Shown: in pieces, positions 26,281 through 34,243 of the stretch
How the letters are laid out: each line of letters starts with the position of its first letter
Position numbering within the stretch: the first letter of the stretch is position 1
Assembly (NCBI RefSeq): GCF_001513965.1
Contig: NZ_KQ948039.1
Coordinates: 1-64,000 of the forward strand
DNA length: 64,000 bases
Direction: 5' to 3'
Source of the DNA: Streptomyces cellostaticus
GTDB lineage: Bacteria > Actinomycetota > Actinomycetes > Streptomycetales > Streptomycetaceae
Notes under the pieces: generated by a model
Databases searched by the model: none
The model's input: only the letters and a program-made list of their open reading frames with translations
Told to the model about the DNA's origin: nothing
Made by a program: the position numbers and the translations under genes

Positions 26281-26313
26281 TGGTCCAGACCTCTCGTCAA
26301 TAGGTCTGGACCA
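26281..26313. promoter_or_regulatory. Inverted chi-promoter motif upstream of the chitinase gene
   Basis: TGGTCCAGACCT and AGGTCTGGACCA are exact reverse complements separated by nine bases. The 12-mer is the one known as a direct repeat in Streptomyces chitinase promoters. A minus-strand TTGACG lies in the spacer and could be the -35 element. Confidence 0.8.
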
Positions 26314-26345
26314 AGCTGGGGCTTCGCCCGGCTGACAAGTATGGA

Positions 26346-26369
26346 CTGACAGATATTGAAATCTGTCAG
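26346..26369. promoter_or_regulatory. Operator-like inverted repeat before the aldo/keto reductase gene
   Basis: CTGACAGAT and ATCTGTCAG form a perfect nine-base inverted repeat with a six-base spacer, 21 bases before ATG 26391. The TetR regulator encoded just downstream is the likely ligand. Confidence 0.7.
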
Positions 26370-26390
26370 CTGTCATGGCAGGGTGAGGGC

Positions 26391-27401
26391 ATGACGATGC
26401 GAACCCGAACCCTCGGAACCACCGGCCCGCAGGTCTCCGCCCTCGGCCTCGGCTGCATGGGCATGTCCGCGCTGTACGGCGACGCCGACCGCGCCGAGTC
26501 CGTCGCGACCATCCACGCCGCCCTGGAAGCGGGCGTGACCCTCCTGGACACCGGCGACTTCTACGCCATGGGCCACAACGAGATGCTGATCGGCGAGGCC
26601 CTGCGCACCGCGCCCGCCGCCCGGCGCGAGCAGGCGCTGGTCAGCGTGAAGTTCGGCGCCCTGCGCGACCCGGACGGCAACTGGAGCGGCTACGACGGCC
26701 GCCCCGACGCCGTGAAGAACTTCGCCGCCTACTCCCTCCAGCGCCTCGGCGTCGACCACATCGACGTCTACCGGATCGCCCGCCTCGATGCGGCCGTACC
26801 GATCGAGGAGACCGTCGGCGCGATCACCGAGCTGATCGAGAAGGGGTACGTCCGGCACGTCGGCCTGAGCGAGGTCGGCGCCGAGACCATCCGCCGGGCC
26901 GCCGCCACGGCGCCCATCGCGGACCTCCAGATCGAGTACTCGCTCATCTCCCGCGGTGTCGAGCAGGAGATCCTGCCGACCACCCGTGAACTGGGCATCT
27001 CCCTCACCGCCTACGGCGTGCTCTCCCGCGGCCTGATCTCCGGCCACTTCTCCCGCGACCGGCAGCTGGCCGCGAACGACTTCCGCGCCCACTCGCCCCG
27101 CTTCCAGGGCGACAACCTCCGGCACAACCTGAACCTGGTCGACGCGCTGCGGAAGATCGCCGAGCAGAAGGGCGTCTCCGTCGCGCAGATCGCCATCGCC
27201 TGGGTGCTCTCCCGCGGCGAGGACATCGTGCCGCTGGTCGGCGCCCGCACCCGCGAGCGGCTGGCCGAGTCGCTCGGCGCCCTGGACGTGACCCTGGACG
27301 AGGCCGACCTGGCAGCCGTCGAGGAGGCCGTCCCGGCGGACGCGGCGGCGGGCGACCGCTACCCGGCCGAGCAGATGACCAAGCTCGACAGCGAGCGCTG
27401 A
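26391..27401 (+). CDS. Aldo/keto reductase
   Basis: A 336-residue NAD(P)H-dependent TIM-barrel reductase. The tetrad members D53, Y58 (DTGDFYAMGHNE) and K87 are present. The usual histidine in the HRxD motif is replaced by alanine (YRIARLD, A130), as in an actinobacterial subgroup. The coenzyme-binding LVGARTRERL region is near residue 285. A TetR gene follows 26 bases later, and a palindromic operator lies upstream, so the pair is likely an autoregulated operon responding to an aldehyde or ketone. ATG 26397 is an alternative start. Confidence 0.93.
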   Translation: MTMRTRTLGTTGPQVSALGLGCMGMSALYGDADRAESVATIHAALEAGVTLLDTGDFYAMGHNEMLIGEALRTAPAARREQALVSVKFGALRDPDGNWSGYDGRPDAVKNFAAYSLQRLGVDHIDVYRIARLDAAVPIEETVGAITELIEKGYVRHVGLSEVGAETIRRAAATAPIADLQIEYSLISRGVEQEILPTTRELGISLTAYGVLSRGLISGHFSRDRQLAANDFRAHSPRFQGDNLRHNLNLVDALRKIAEQKGVSVAQIAIAWVLSRGEDIVPLVGARTRERLAESLGALDVTLDEADLAAVEEAVPADAAAGDRYPAEQMTKLDSER

Positions 27402-27427
27402 TCCCGCCCCCAGGTACGGTCTATGGC

Positions 27428-28015
27428 ATGGCACCGCCCACCGAGACCCTGACCGCCGAGCGCATCCTCGAAGCGACCGAGGAGGTGCTGCGCCGCCACG
27501 GCCCGGCCAAGGCCACCGTGGTCGACGTGGCCCGCGCGCTCGGCGTCAGCCACGGCAGCGTCTACCGGCACTTCCGCACCAAGGCGGCGCTGCGCGAGGC
27601 GGTGACCAAGCGGTGGCTGGACCGGACGTCGGAGAAACTGGCCGTCATCGCCGCCGGCGACGGCGCCCCCGAGCAGCGGCTGCGGGCCTGGCTGGCGGCC
27701 CTGTTCGAGGCCAAGCGGCACAAGGCCGGCGACGACCCCGAGCTGTTCGCCACCTACACGGTGCTGACCGACGAGAACGGCACGGTGGTCGGCGAGCACA
27801 TCGCCGACCTGACCGCGCAGCTGACCCGGATCATCGAGACGGGTTCCGCATCGGGTGCCTTCACCGCAGCCGACCCCGCCGCCGCGGCCCGCGCCGTCTT
27901 CCAGGCCACCGGCCGCTTCCACGACCCCTGCTACGCCCGGGAGTGGCAGGGGCCCGGCATCCAGGACGAGTTCGAGGCGGTCGTGGACCTGCTGGTGCGG
28001 GGGCTGGCGGCCTGA
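27428..28015 (+). CDS. TetR family regulator
   Basis: A 195-residue repressor. The N-terminal HTH is clear (ATVVDVARALGVSHGSVYRHF). The C-terminal ligand domain is helical and resembles the group of TetR proteins found next to reductases. It probably binds the 26346-26369 palindrome and controls the reductase gene and itself. Confidence 0.93.
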   Translation: MAPPTETLTAERILEATEEVLRRHGPAKATVVDVARALGVSHGSVYRHFRTKAALREAVTKRWLDRTSEKLAVIAAGDGAPEQRLRAWLAALFEAKRHKAGDDPELFATYTVLTDENGTVVGEHIADLTAQLTRIIETGSASGAFTAADPAAAARAVFQATGRFHDPCYAREWQGPGIQDEFEAVVDLLVRGLAA

Positions 28016-28024
28016 GGGCCGGCG

Positions 28025-29164
28025 TCACGCCGTCACCCGCCAGAAGTCCCGCATCAGCGGCGTCGGCGTCGGATCGGCCATCCCCACCTGGGTGAGGAGC
28101 AGGGTGACCGTGCCGGTGGCGGGGACGAGGTGGGCGGTGGTACCGGTGCCGCCGACCCAGCCGTAGCGGCCGGGCACGTTCCAGGGCTCGGCCGGGGTGA
28201 CGTCGACCTGGGCGCCGTAGCCCCAGCCCTCGCCCGCCAGGAAGAGGCGGCCGATCTCCCGCTGGCGGGCGCTGAGGTGATTGCTGGTCATCCGGCTCAC
28301 CGAGGTGGGCGACAGCAGTCGGCGGCCGTTCGCCTCGCCGGCCGCCAGCAGCATGCGGGCGAAGGCCAGGTAGTCGTCGGCGGTCGAGGCGAGACCGCCG
28401 CCGCCGGAGGGGAAGGCCGGGATCCGGCTCCACGCGCCGTCGGGGGTGTCCGCGACGTCCAGGGTGCGGTCGGCACGCTGCCGGTAGTAGGTGGTGAACC
28501 GGTCCCGCTTGTCCGCCGGCACCTCGAACGCCGTGTCCTTCATGCCGAGCGGCCCGAAGACCCGCTCGGCCAGGAACTCCGGGAGCGTACGGCCCGAGGC
28601 CCGCGCGATCAGCACCCCCTGGAGATCGGAGGAGGTGCCGTAGAGCCATGCCTCGCCCGGCTGGTACAGCAGCGGCACCCGGGCCAGTCCGGCCAGCCAG
28701 GCGTCCGGCGCCGGGAAGGCCTGCGGTGCCCGGCCGTCCTTCTGCACCTCGAACAGCGCCTGCACCGCGGGCAACGAGAAGTCGGACGGGAACCCCCAGC
28801 CCGCCCGCGAACTGAGCAGGTCCTCGACCGTGATCGGGCGGGCCGCCGGCACCAGGTCGTCCAACGGGCCGGCCGGCGTCCGTACGGCCATCGGCTTCGC
28901 CAGCTCCGGAAGCCACGCGTCCACGGGGTCGTCGAGGCCGATCCGGCCCTCCTCCACCAGCATCAGTACCGCCGCCGCGGTCACCGGCTTGGTGATCGAG
29001 GCGATCCGGAACAGCGAGTCCCGGGCCATCGGGGCCGAGCCGTCGGCGTCCGCATGCCCGACGGTCACCACCTCGACGTCGTCCCCGCGGGCGACCAGGG
29101 CCACCGCGCCGGGCACGGTCCCGTCGTCCACGTACCGGCGCAGGGTGTCGTGCAGTGCGGTCAT
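28025..29164 (-). CDS. Beta-lactamase-fold serine hydrolase (class C/esterase type)
   Basis: A 379-residue protein. The SxxK motif is SITK near residue 56, the second motif is YGT (WLYGTSSD) in place of YxN, and WVGGTGT stands for the KTG-like block. There is no signal peptide, which favours an intracellular esterase or peptidase over a periplasmic penicillin-active enzyme. It converges with the TetR gene with only nine bases between the stops. Confidence 0.92.
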   Translation of the reverse strand: MTALHDTLRRYVDDGTVPGAVALVARGDDVEVVTVGHADADGSAPMARDSLFRIASITKPVTAAAVLMLVEEGRIGLDDPVDAWLPELAKPMAVRTPAGPLDDLVPAARPITVEDLLSSRAGWGFPSDFSLPAVQALFEVQKDGRAPQAFPAPDAWLAGLARVPLLYQPGEAWLYGTSSDLQGVLIARASGRTLPEFLAERVFGPLGMKDTAFEVPADKRDRFTTYYRQRADRTLDVADTPDGAWSRIPAFPSGGGGLASTADDYLAFARMLLAAGEANGRRLLSPTSVSRMTSNHLSARQREIGRLFLAGEGWGYGAQVDVTPAEPWNVPGRYGWVGGTGTTAHLVPATGTVTLLLTQVGMADPTPTPLMRDFWRVTA

Positions 29165-29243
29165 GATTCCTCGGCCTTCCGTGGGCGCTCGTACGTGTTC
29201 CTGCTCTCGTACGACTCCTGCCGCCGCCGGAAGTCATCGCCCC

Positions 29244-29468
29244 TCAGCGCGACGGCTGCCGGGCACCCGCCGGATCCACCGTCGCCTGGTGGGCCTCGGC
29301 CAGGTGCTCCTCCGCCTTCAGCCAGGGCAGGAACTGGGCCCCCTTGCGCCAGCCGCAGGTGTCGCATCTGATCGTGCGCTGTACGCCCGTGCGCTGCACC
29401 CGGACCACGTGCTCCCGGCCGTGCTGGTCCCAGCGGCTGACCTTGCTCGTGCTGCTGTCCTGCGGCAT
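29244..29468 (-). CDS. Small conserved hypothetical protein with CxxC
   Basis: A 74-residue protein with an RCDTCGWRKGAQ segment that may bind metal, and an amphipathic LKAEEHLAEAH helix. GAGGAGG lies 11 bases before ATG 29468. There is no signal peptide. It is encoded just upstream of, and on the same strand as, the serine hydrolase gene. Function unknown. Confidence 0.6.
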   Translation of the reverse strand: MPQDSSTSKVSRWDQHGREHVVRVQRTGVQRTIRCDTCGWRKGAQFLPWLKAEEHLAEAHQATVDPAGARQPSR

Positions 29469-29589
29469 GACGCCTCACGCCTCCTCGAGTCCCGCGCACC
29501 CCGACGGCAAGGAGTGTGCAGCAGGACCAATATCAACAGGGGGTGGTTCACGGCGTGTTGGCCCAGCCGTGCCCTTGGCTGCCCCTGGC

Positions 29590-31017
29590 TCAGCCGACCG
29601 TGCGGGGCAGCCGCAGGCTGAGCAGCCCGGTCAGGGCGATCCCGGCCAGCTGCACCAGCAGGGTGATGACCAGCGCGTCGCGCATGCCCTGGTGCGGGAC
29701 GAGGGAGAGGAAGAGGGTGCCGAGGGTGGCCACGCCCAGGGCGAGCGCGGACTGCTGTGTGGTGACCATCACACCGCTGCCGACGCCTGCCCGGGCCGGC
29801 GGCACCTCGGACATCACGATCCGCATCAGGTTGGGGAGCTGGAGCGCCTGCCCGGCCCCGGCGACCGCCGCTCCCGGCAGCAGCGAGCCGAAGCCCAGGT
29901 GCGGCCAGTCCCGCCAGGCGGCCAGGACGATCAACAGGATGCCCACGCCCTGCAGGACGGACCCGACGGCGATCACCCGGGTGCCGTACCGGGCGATCAG
30001 CCGCGGTCCGGCGAGGGACGTGAAGAGGAAGGCGACGGCCATCGGCGCGAGTGCGAGCCCCGCGGGCACGGGGCCGAGCCCGGCTCCCCGCTGCAGCACG
30101 AGCGCGATCACGAACATGAACCCGCTGAAGCCGATCGAGAAGGGCAGCATCAGCACCAGCCCCCGCCGCAGCGACGCCACCGCGAACAGACTCGGCGGCA
30201 CCAGCGGAGTCCGCCCCTGCCGGTCCGCCCGGCGCTCCACCGCGTAGAACGCGCCCGCGACGAAGGGGAACGCGGCCAGCGACAGCCACGTCCACAGCGG
30301 CCAGCCCGCAGCACGCCCCTCGGTGAGCGGGACGAGCAGCGTCAGCAGGGACGCCGCGAGCAGGACCGTGCCGGGCCCGTCGACGGGCTCCGGGCGCTGC
30401 GACCGGGTCTCCGGCACGAACCGCACGGCCAGCACCAGCCCCACCAGCACCACCGGCACATTGACGAGGAAGATCGACCGCCACCCGCTCCCGGCGATGT
30501 CGGCGGCGACCAGCACCCCGCCCAGGATCTGCCCCGCCACCATGGACAGCCCGGCCGTCGCGCCGTAGAGACTCATGGCCCGGGCCCGGCGGGGCCCGCT
30601 CGTCGCGGCCTGGATGGTGGCGAGCACCTGCGGCAGCATGGCCGCGGCCGACGCCCCCTGCGCGACCCGCGCCGCGACCAGACTCCAGGCACCCGGGGCC
30701 AGCCCGCAGGCCAGCGAGGTCACCCCGAAGGCGGCCATGCCGCCGAGGAACAGCCGCCGCCGCCCGAACAGGTCCCCGAGCCGCCCGCCGAGCACGAGCA
30801 GCACCGCGTAGGCGACCCCGTACCCGGCCACCACCAGCTCCAGCACGGCCTCGCCCGCGGCGAGATCGGCACCGATGGTCGGCAGGGCGACATTGACGAT
30901 GAAGAAGTCGACCAGCGGCAGCGCCGCGGCCAGCAGAACGGTGAACAGCCCCGGCCCGCTCAGCGCGGGCGACGCCGCCGGGGCACGGACGGCAGGAGTC
31001 GTGACGGTTTCTGTCAT
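29590..31017 (-). CDS. MFS drug exporter, EmrB/QacA-like (module A)
   Basis: A 475-residue transporter with about 14 helices. LGGRLGDLFGRRRLFLGG is motif A, and an antiporter motif C-like segment is present (LYGATAGLSMVAGQILGGVL). It probably exports toxic organics by proton antiport. It is divergent from an XRE-type regulator at 31231, and the pair is repeated as a paralogous module at 35746-38179. A long frame upstream of ATG 31017 is antisense to the regulator and not coding. Confidence 0.94.
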   Translation of the reverse strand: MTETVTTPAVRAPAASPALSGPGLFTVLLAAALPLVDFFIVNVALPTIGADLAAGEAVLELVVAGYGVAYAVLLVLGGRLGDLFGRRRLFLGGMAAFGVTSLACGLAPGAWSLVAARVAQGASAAAMLPQVLATIQAATSGPRRARAMSLYGATAGLSMVAGQILGGVLVAADIAGSGWRSIFLVNVPVVLVGLVLAVRFVPETRSQRPEPVDGPGTVLLAASLLTLLVPLTEGRAAGWPLWTWLSLAAFPFVAGAFYAVERRADRQGRTPLVPPSLFAVASLRRGLVLMLPFSIGFSGFMFVIALVLQRGAGLGPVPAGLALAPMAVAFLFTSLAGPRLIARYGTRVIAVGSVLQGVGILLIVLAAWRDWPHLGFGSLLPGAAVAGAGQALQLPNLMRIVMSEVPPARAGVGSGVMVTTQQSALALGVATLGTLFLSLVPHQGMRDALVITLLVQLAGIALTGLLSLRLPRTVG

Positions 31018-31064
31018 GCCCCCGAGCCTGCGCCCGCCCGCAGACTGGTACCAGAGTGTTCTGA

Positions 31065-31204
31065 TCCTGGTAGCAGAACTACCTGGAAACAGGCTGCCCT
31101 TGCGCGCCCCGTGGGAGGCCGACTGCCCGGTCGGCTGAGGCGGAAAATCCCCCAGGCTGGTAGCCGTGCCCCCATATCCTGGTACGAGAACCACCTGGAA
31201 ACAG
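31065..31204. repeat. Pair of 28-base direct repeats in the divergent promoter of module A
   Basis: Copies at 31065-31092 and 31177-31204 differ at three positions. Both begin TCCTGGTA and end ACCTGGAAACAG. They lie between the MFS and regulator starts and are the probable binding sites of the regulator. A further ACTGGTACCAG palindrome occurs at about 31044. Confidence 0.65.
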
Positions 31205-31230
31205 TCTCCGCCCGGCGGCACCCTGGAGGT

Positions 31231-32115
31231 ATGACGACGATGGCTCAGGGGACCGCCGCCCCGGCGATGCGGGGCTCGGAGATCCGGCGGCACGAGCTGG
31301 CCGCCTTTCTGCGCAGCCGGCGCGAGCGGATCGCGCCCGAGCAGGTGGGGCTGGTGCGCGGCGTCCGGCGCCGCACCCCCGGCCTGCGCCGGGAGGAGGT
31401 CGCCCAGCTCTCCGCGGTCGGCGTCACCTGGTACACCTGGCTCGAACAGGCCCGGAACATCCAGGTCTCCGTCTCGGTCCTCGACGCGCTGGCCCGCACC
31501 CTGATGCTCGACCCCAGCGAGCGGACCCACCTCTTCCAGCTGGCCGGGGCCACCGACCCGGCGCCGGCCACGAGCTGCCCGTCGATCACGCCCGCCCTGC
31601 GGGCCATGCTGGAGCAGCTCGAACCGTTCCCGGCGTGCGTGCAGAACAGCAAGTACGACATCCTCGCCTACAACCGCACCTACGCGCTGCTGCTGTGCGA
31701 CCTGGACGAGGTGCCCCCTCAGGACCGCAACTGCATGGTCCTGTCGTACACGCACGACGAGTGGCGCTCCTCGATCGTGCACCTGGAGGAGACCCACCGC
31801 CTCATGGCCGCCCGCTTCCGTGCCTCGATGGCCGGCCACCTCGCCGAGCCCGGCTGGAAGATGCTCCTCAAGCGGCTGCGTGCGGAGTCCCCGGAGTTCT
31901 GCGACATCTGGGACCGCCACGAGGTGGTGGGCGCCAGCGCCAGACGCAAGGAGTTCCGCAACCGCTACGTCGGCCGCGTCACCGTGGACCACACCGACCT
32001 GTGGCTGACCCCGGACCTGGGCCCGCGCATGGTGACGTACACACCGGCGGACGAGGAGTCGAGACGACGCCTCGAGAAACTGCACGACATAGCGCAGGGG
32101 AGTCGAGTCCCCTAG
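31231..32115 (+). CDS. XRE-type regulator with MmyB-like ligand domain (module A)
   Basis: A 294-residue regulator. The HTH is in residues 15-85 (RTPGLRREEVAQLSAVGVTW). The C-terminal domain is of the MmyB/PAS-like type, with KYDILAYNRTYALL. ATG 31240 may be the better start, as GGAGGT lies nine bases before it but abuts 31231. It is likely to control the divergent MFS exporter through the repeats in the gap. Confidence 0.92.
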   Translation: MTTMAQGTAAPAMRGSEIRRHELAAFLRSRRERIAPEQVGLVRGVRRRTPGLRREEVAQLSAVGVTWYTWLEQARNIQVSVSVLDALARTLMLDPSERTHLFQLAGATDPAPATSCPSITPALRAMLEQLEPFPACVQNSKYDILAYNRTYALLLCDLDEVPPQDRNCMVLSYTHDEWRSSIVHLEETHRLMAARFRASMAGHLAEPGWKMLLKRLRAESPEFCDIWDRHEVVGASARRKEFRNRYVGRVTVDHTDLWLTPDLGPRMVTYTPADEESRRRLEKLHDIAQGSRVP

Positions 32116-32117
32116 GG

Positions 32118-32141
32118 CCGGTCCGGCGGAGCCCGGACCGG
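32118..32141. terminator. Terminator between converging genes
   Basis: CCGGTCCGG and CCGGACCGG form a perfect nine-base stem with a six-base loop, exactly filling the space between the regulator stop and the lectin-like gene stop. Confidence 0.65.
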
Positions 32142-32624
32142 TCAGCCGCGCGGGCTGCGCCAGCGCCAGAACTGGTCGGAGTACGGTCCGACCTGGTCGA
32201 CCTCCAGGGTGGTCTCTCCCCAGTGGCTGCTCTCGACCGGCGAGATCACCAGCCGCTCGTCCAGCGCCGATGCGATGACCACATCTGCCTGGGCGGGGTC
32301 GGCCTGGACCATGCGCCAGAGCTGTCCTCTGCTGCTCTCGCTCCACTTGTCCTGGCAGACGACAGCCTTCGGGTGCTTGTCCCTGACCGTCAGGTACAGG
32401 TCGTCCTGCCCGTTCTTGATCCGCCACAGGCCTTCCTCGTCGGCGGCCAGGAACTCCCACATGTCCTGCTTGTTGCCCGTCCTCAAGGCTCCCCGCCACA
32501 GCCGGACTTCCTCTCCGGCGGCGTGGCTGTGCCCGTTCGGCGTGATGAACAGACCGCTGACCGTGTGCACGATCAGCTGCGGGGTGTCCGAGGGAGGTAC
32601 AGGTCGTAGGGGCGTGATGGGCAT
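32142..32624 (-). CDS. Beta-trefoil-like hypothetical protein
   Basis: A 160-residue protein with three loosely repeated blocks ending in W-containing strands (WEFLAADEEGLWRIKNG, GQLWRMVQAD, DQFWRWRSP), which resembles a ricin-B/beta-trefoil fold. No signal peptide is present, so a cytoplasmic location is predicted. GGAGGG precedes ATG 32624 by six bases. The fold call is inference from repeat spacing; ligand and function are unknown. The 224 bases upstream, to the next gene, show nothing recognisable. Confidence 0.65.
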   Translation of the reverse strand: MPITPLRPVPPSDTPQLIVHTVSGLFITPNGHSHAAGEEVRLWRGALRTGNKQDMWEFLAADEEGLWRIKNGQDDLYLTVRDKHPKAVVCQDKWSESSRGQLWRMVQADPAQADVVIASALDERLVISPVESSHWGETTLEVDQVGPYSDQFWRWRSPRG

Positions 32625-32848
32625 GGGAGACCCTCCGGAGTTCGGCACTGCCACGGATGACGGGTGCAAGACGGGCAAGAGCGCCCGGGCACCTCGGCGT
32701 TCACCTTCATGCTTGGCCGCCCTGCGCCGGGCCGCGACCGGAAACCGCCGGACAGGTGACCGCGCCGGCCCCCTGTGGGTCATGTCGGTGCCGCACTCCG
32801 GGTGACACGGCATGGCGTGCCGCCCGCCGGACAGGCCCTGGACGTGCC

Positions 32849-33670
32849 CTAGACGCCCGCCTCCGGTCTCGTGGCGGACGCGGCTGTGACGGCCGTGGCC
32901 AGGGGATCCCGGGCCGGGCGGCCAAGGAGGTCCGCGAGGTCGGGGGTGGTGCCGTCCAGGAAGCCGTGCCGGACACCCGTGGCGATCGAGGCGAGCATGG
33001 GCGGCTGGAACGGCAGCAGCCCCGGCGTCTCGTCGAGGAGCCTGCGCCGGTACTCGCCCAGGCTGATGCTGCGGTGCGGGACCCCGAGCCGATCGGCCAC
33101 CTGCCCCGCCGTGATCGGCGTGCCGACGAGGTCGTAGACCCGCTCGCTGTGCAGTGCCGGATGCGCGGCGACGATCGCCGTGGCATCCGCGAGATCCGCT
33201 CGCGCGACCGCGGACAGGGCACCGCTGCCGAACGCGGACTCCACACCATGGTCGGCCCACATCAGGAGACCGCCGAAGAGTTCGGCGTAGAGGCCGTTGC
33301 GCAGGATCGTCCACGGCAATCCGCTCGCCCGCACCAGGCGTTCGGTCGCACGGTGCGCGAGCGCGAAACCGAGATGGTCGCCGGCACCGGTCAGGCTCGT
33401 GTAGACGACGTGGTGGACGCCGTCCCGGACGGCGGCGTCCAGGACTGCCGCATGCCGCCGGGTGACCTGGTCGTCCTCGGCATAACCGGCCGAGATCAGC
33501 ACCAGGGTGGACACACCGGCGAGATCGAGGCTCACGTGGTCGTCGAAGTCGAGACGCCGCATCCCCTCGCCGGGGGTGCGGCTGCCACCCGTCGCGATGA
33601 CGCCGTGGGCGCGCAGGGCCGCAAGAGTGGCCGAGCCGAGTTTCCCGTTTGCTCCGGTCACCAAGATCAT
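32849..33670 (-). CDS. NmrA/QorB-like NAD(P)-binding oxidoreductase
   Basis: A 273-residue atypical short-chain dehydrogenase with MILVTGANGKLG as the dinucleotide loop and VVYTSLTGAG in place of a classical active site. Family members include quinone oxidoreductase 2 and redox sensors. It is transcribed divergently from an HxlR regulator 88 bases away, a pairing typical of electrophile or quinone responses. Confidence 0.92.
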   Translation of the reverse strand: MILVTGANGKLGSATLAALRAHGVIATGGSRTPGEGMRRLDFDDHVSLDLAGVSTLVLISAGYAEDDQVTRRHAAVLDAAVRDGVHHVVYTSLTGAGDHLGFALAHRATERLVRASGLPWTILRNGLYAELFGGLLMWADHGVESAFGSGALSAVARADLADATAIVAAHPALHSERVYDLVGTPITAGQVADRLGVPHRSISLGEYRRRLLDETPGLLPFQPPMLASIATGVRHGFLDGTTPDLADLLGRPARDPLATAVTAASATRPEAGV

Positions 33671-33757
33671 GTCAATCGCAGTCTTCCGTCGTGGTTCTCA
33701 TCGGTAACTACGCTTGATCCTCGACCGCACAACCACCGGCCACAAGAAGGCAGTTCG

Positions 33758-34180
33758 ATGTCACTCACGCACACGGGGGTAACCACCGACCCCGCCGACC
33801 TCGCCCCCTGCGGACGCGAGGACCATCCCGACTGCGGCATCCGTGACGTCCTGGACCGCATCGGGGACAAGTGGTCGGTGCTCGTGATCGTCGAACTCGC
33901 GGGCGGGCCGCGCCGGTTCCGTGAACTGCAGCGCGCCATCGACGGCATCTCCCAGCGCATGCTCACCCTCACCGTGCGCAGGCTCGAACGCGACGGCCTC
34001 GTGCTGCGCACCGTGTACCCGACCGTCCCGGCTCAGGTCGACTACCGTCTGACGGAGACAGGGACCGGCCTGACCCATTTGGTCAAGGCTCTCGCCGACT
34101 GGTCCCTTGCCCATCGCACCGTCATCGCCGAGGCACGGCGTGCGTACGACCGGACCCACCCCGACCACGACATCCGCTGA
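33758..34180 (+). CDS. HxlR-family winged-helix regulator
   Basis: A 140-residue MarR-like regulator with CGIRDVLDRIGDKWSVLVI and RRFRELQRAIDGISQRMLT, the HxlR signature. A cysteine near residue 27 could sense electrophiles, as in related proteins. It probably controls the divergent QorB-like gene. Confidence 0.94.
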   Translation: MSLTHTGVTTDPADLAPCGREDHPDCGIRDVLDRIGDKWSVLVIVELAGGPRRFRELQRAIDGISQRMLTLTVRRLERDGLVLRTVYPTVPAQVDYRLTETGTGLTHLVKALADWSLAHRTVIAEARRAYDRTHPDHDIR

Positions 34181-34210
34181 CGAGAACCGTCACCGCCCCC
34201 TACCGGACAC

Positions 34211-34243
34211 AGCTGTGGGCTCAGCAGTGACGCACCCACAGCT
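34211..34243. terminator. Terminator between hxlR-type and MFS genes
   Basis: AGCTGTGGG and CCCACAGCT form a perfect nine-base stem around a 15-base loop, between converging genes. The right arm overlaps the MFS stop codon. Confidence 0.55.
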
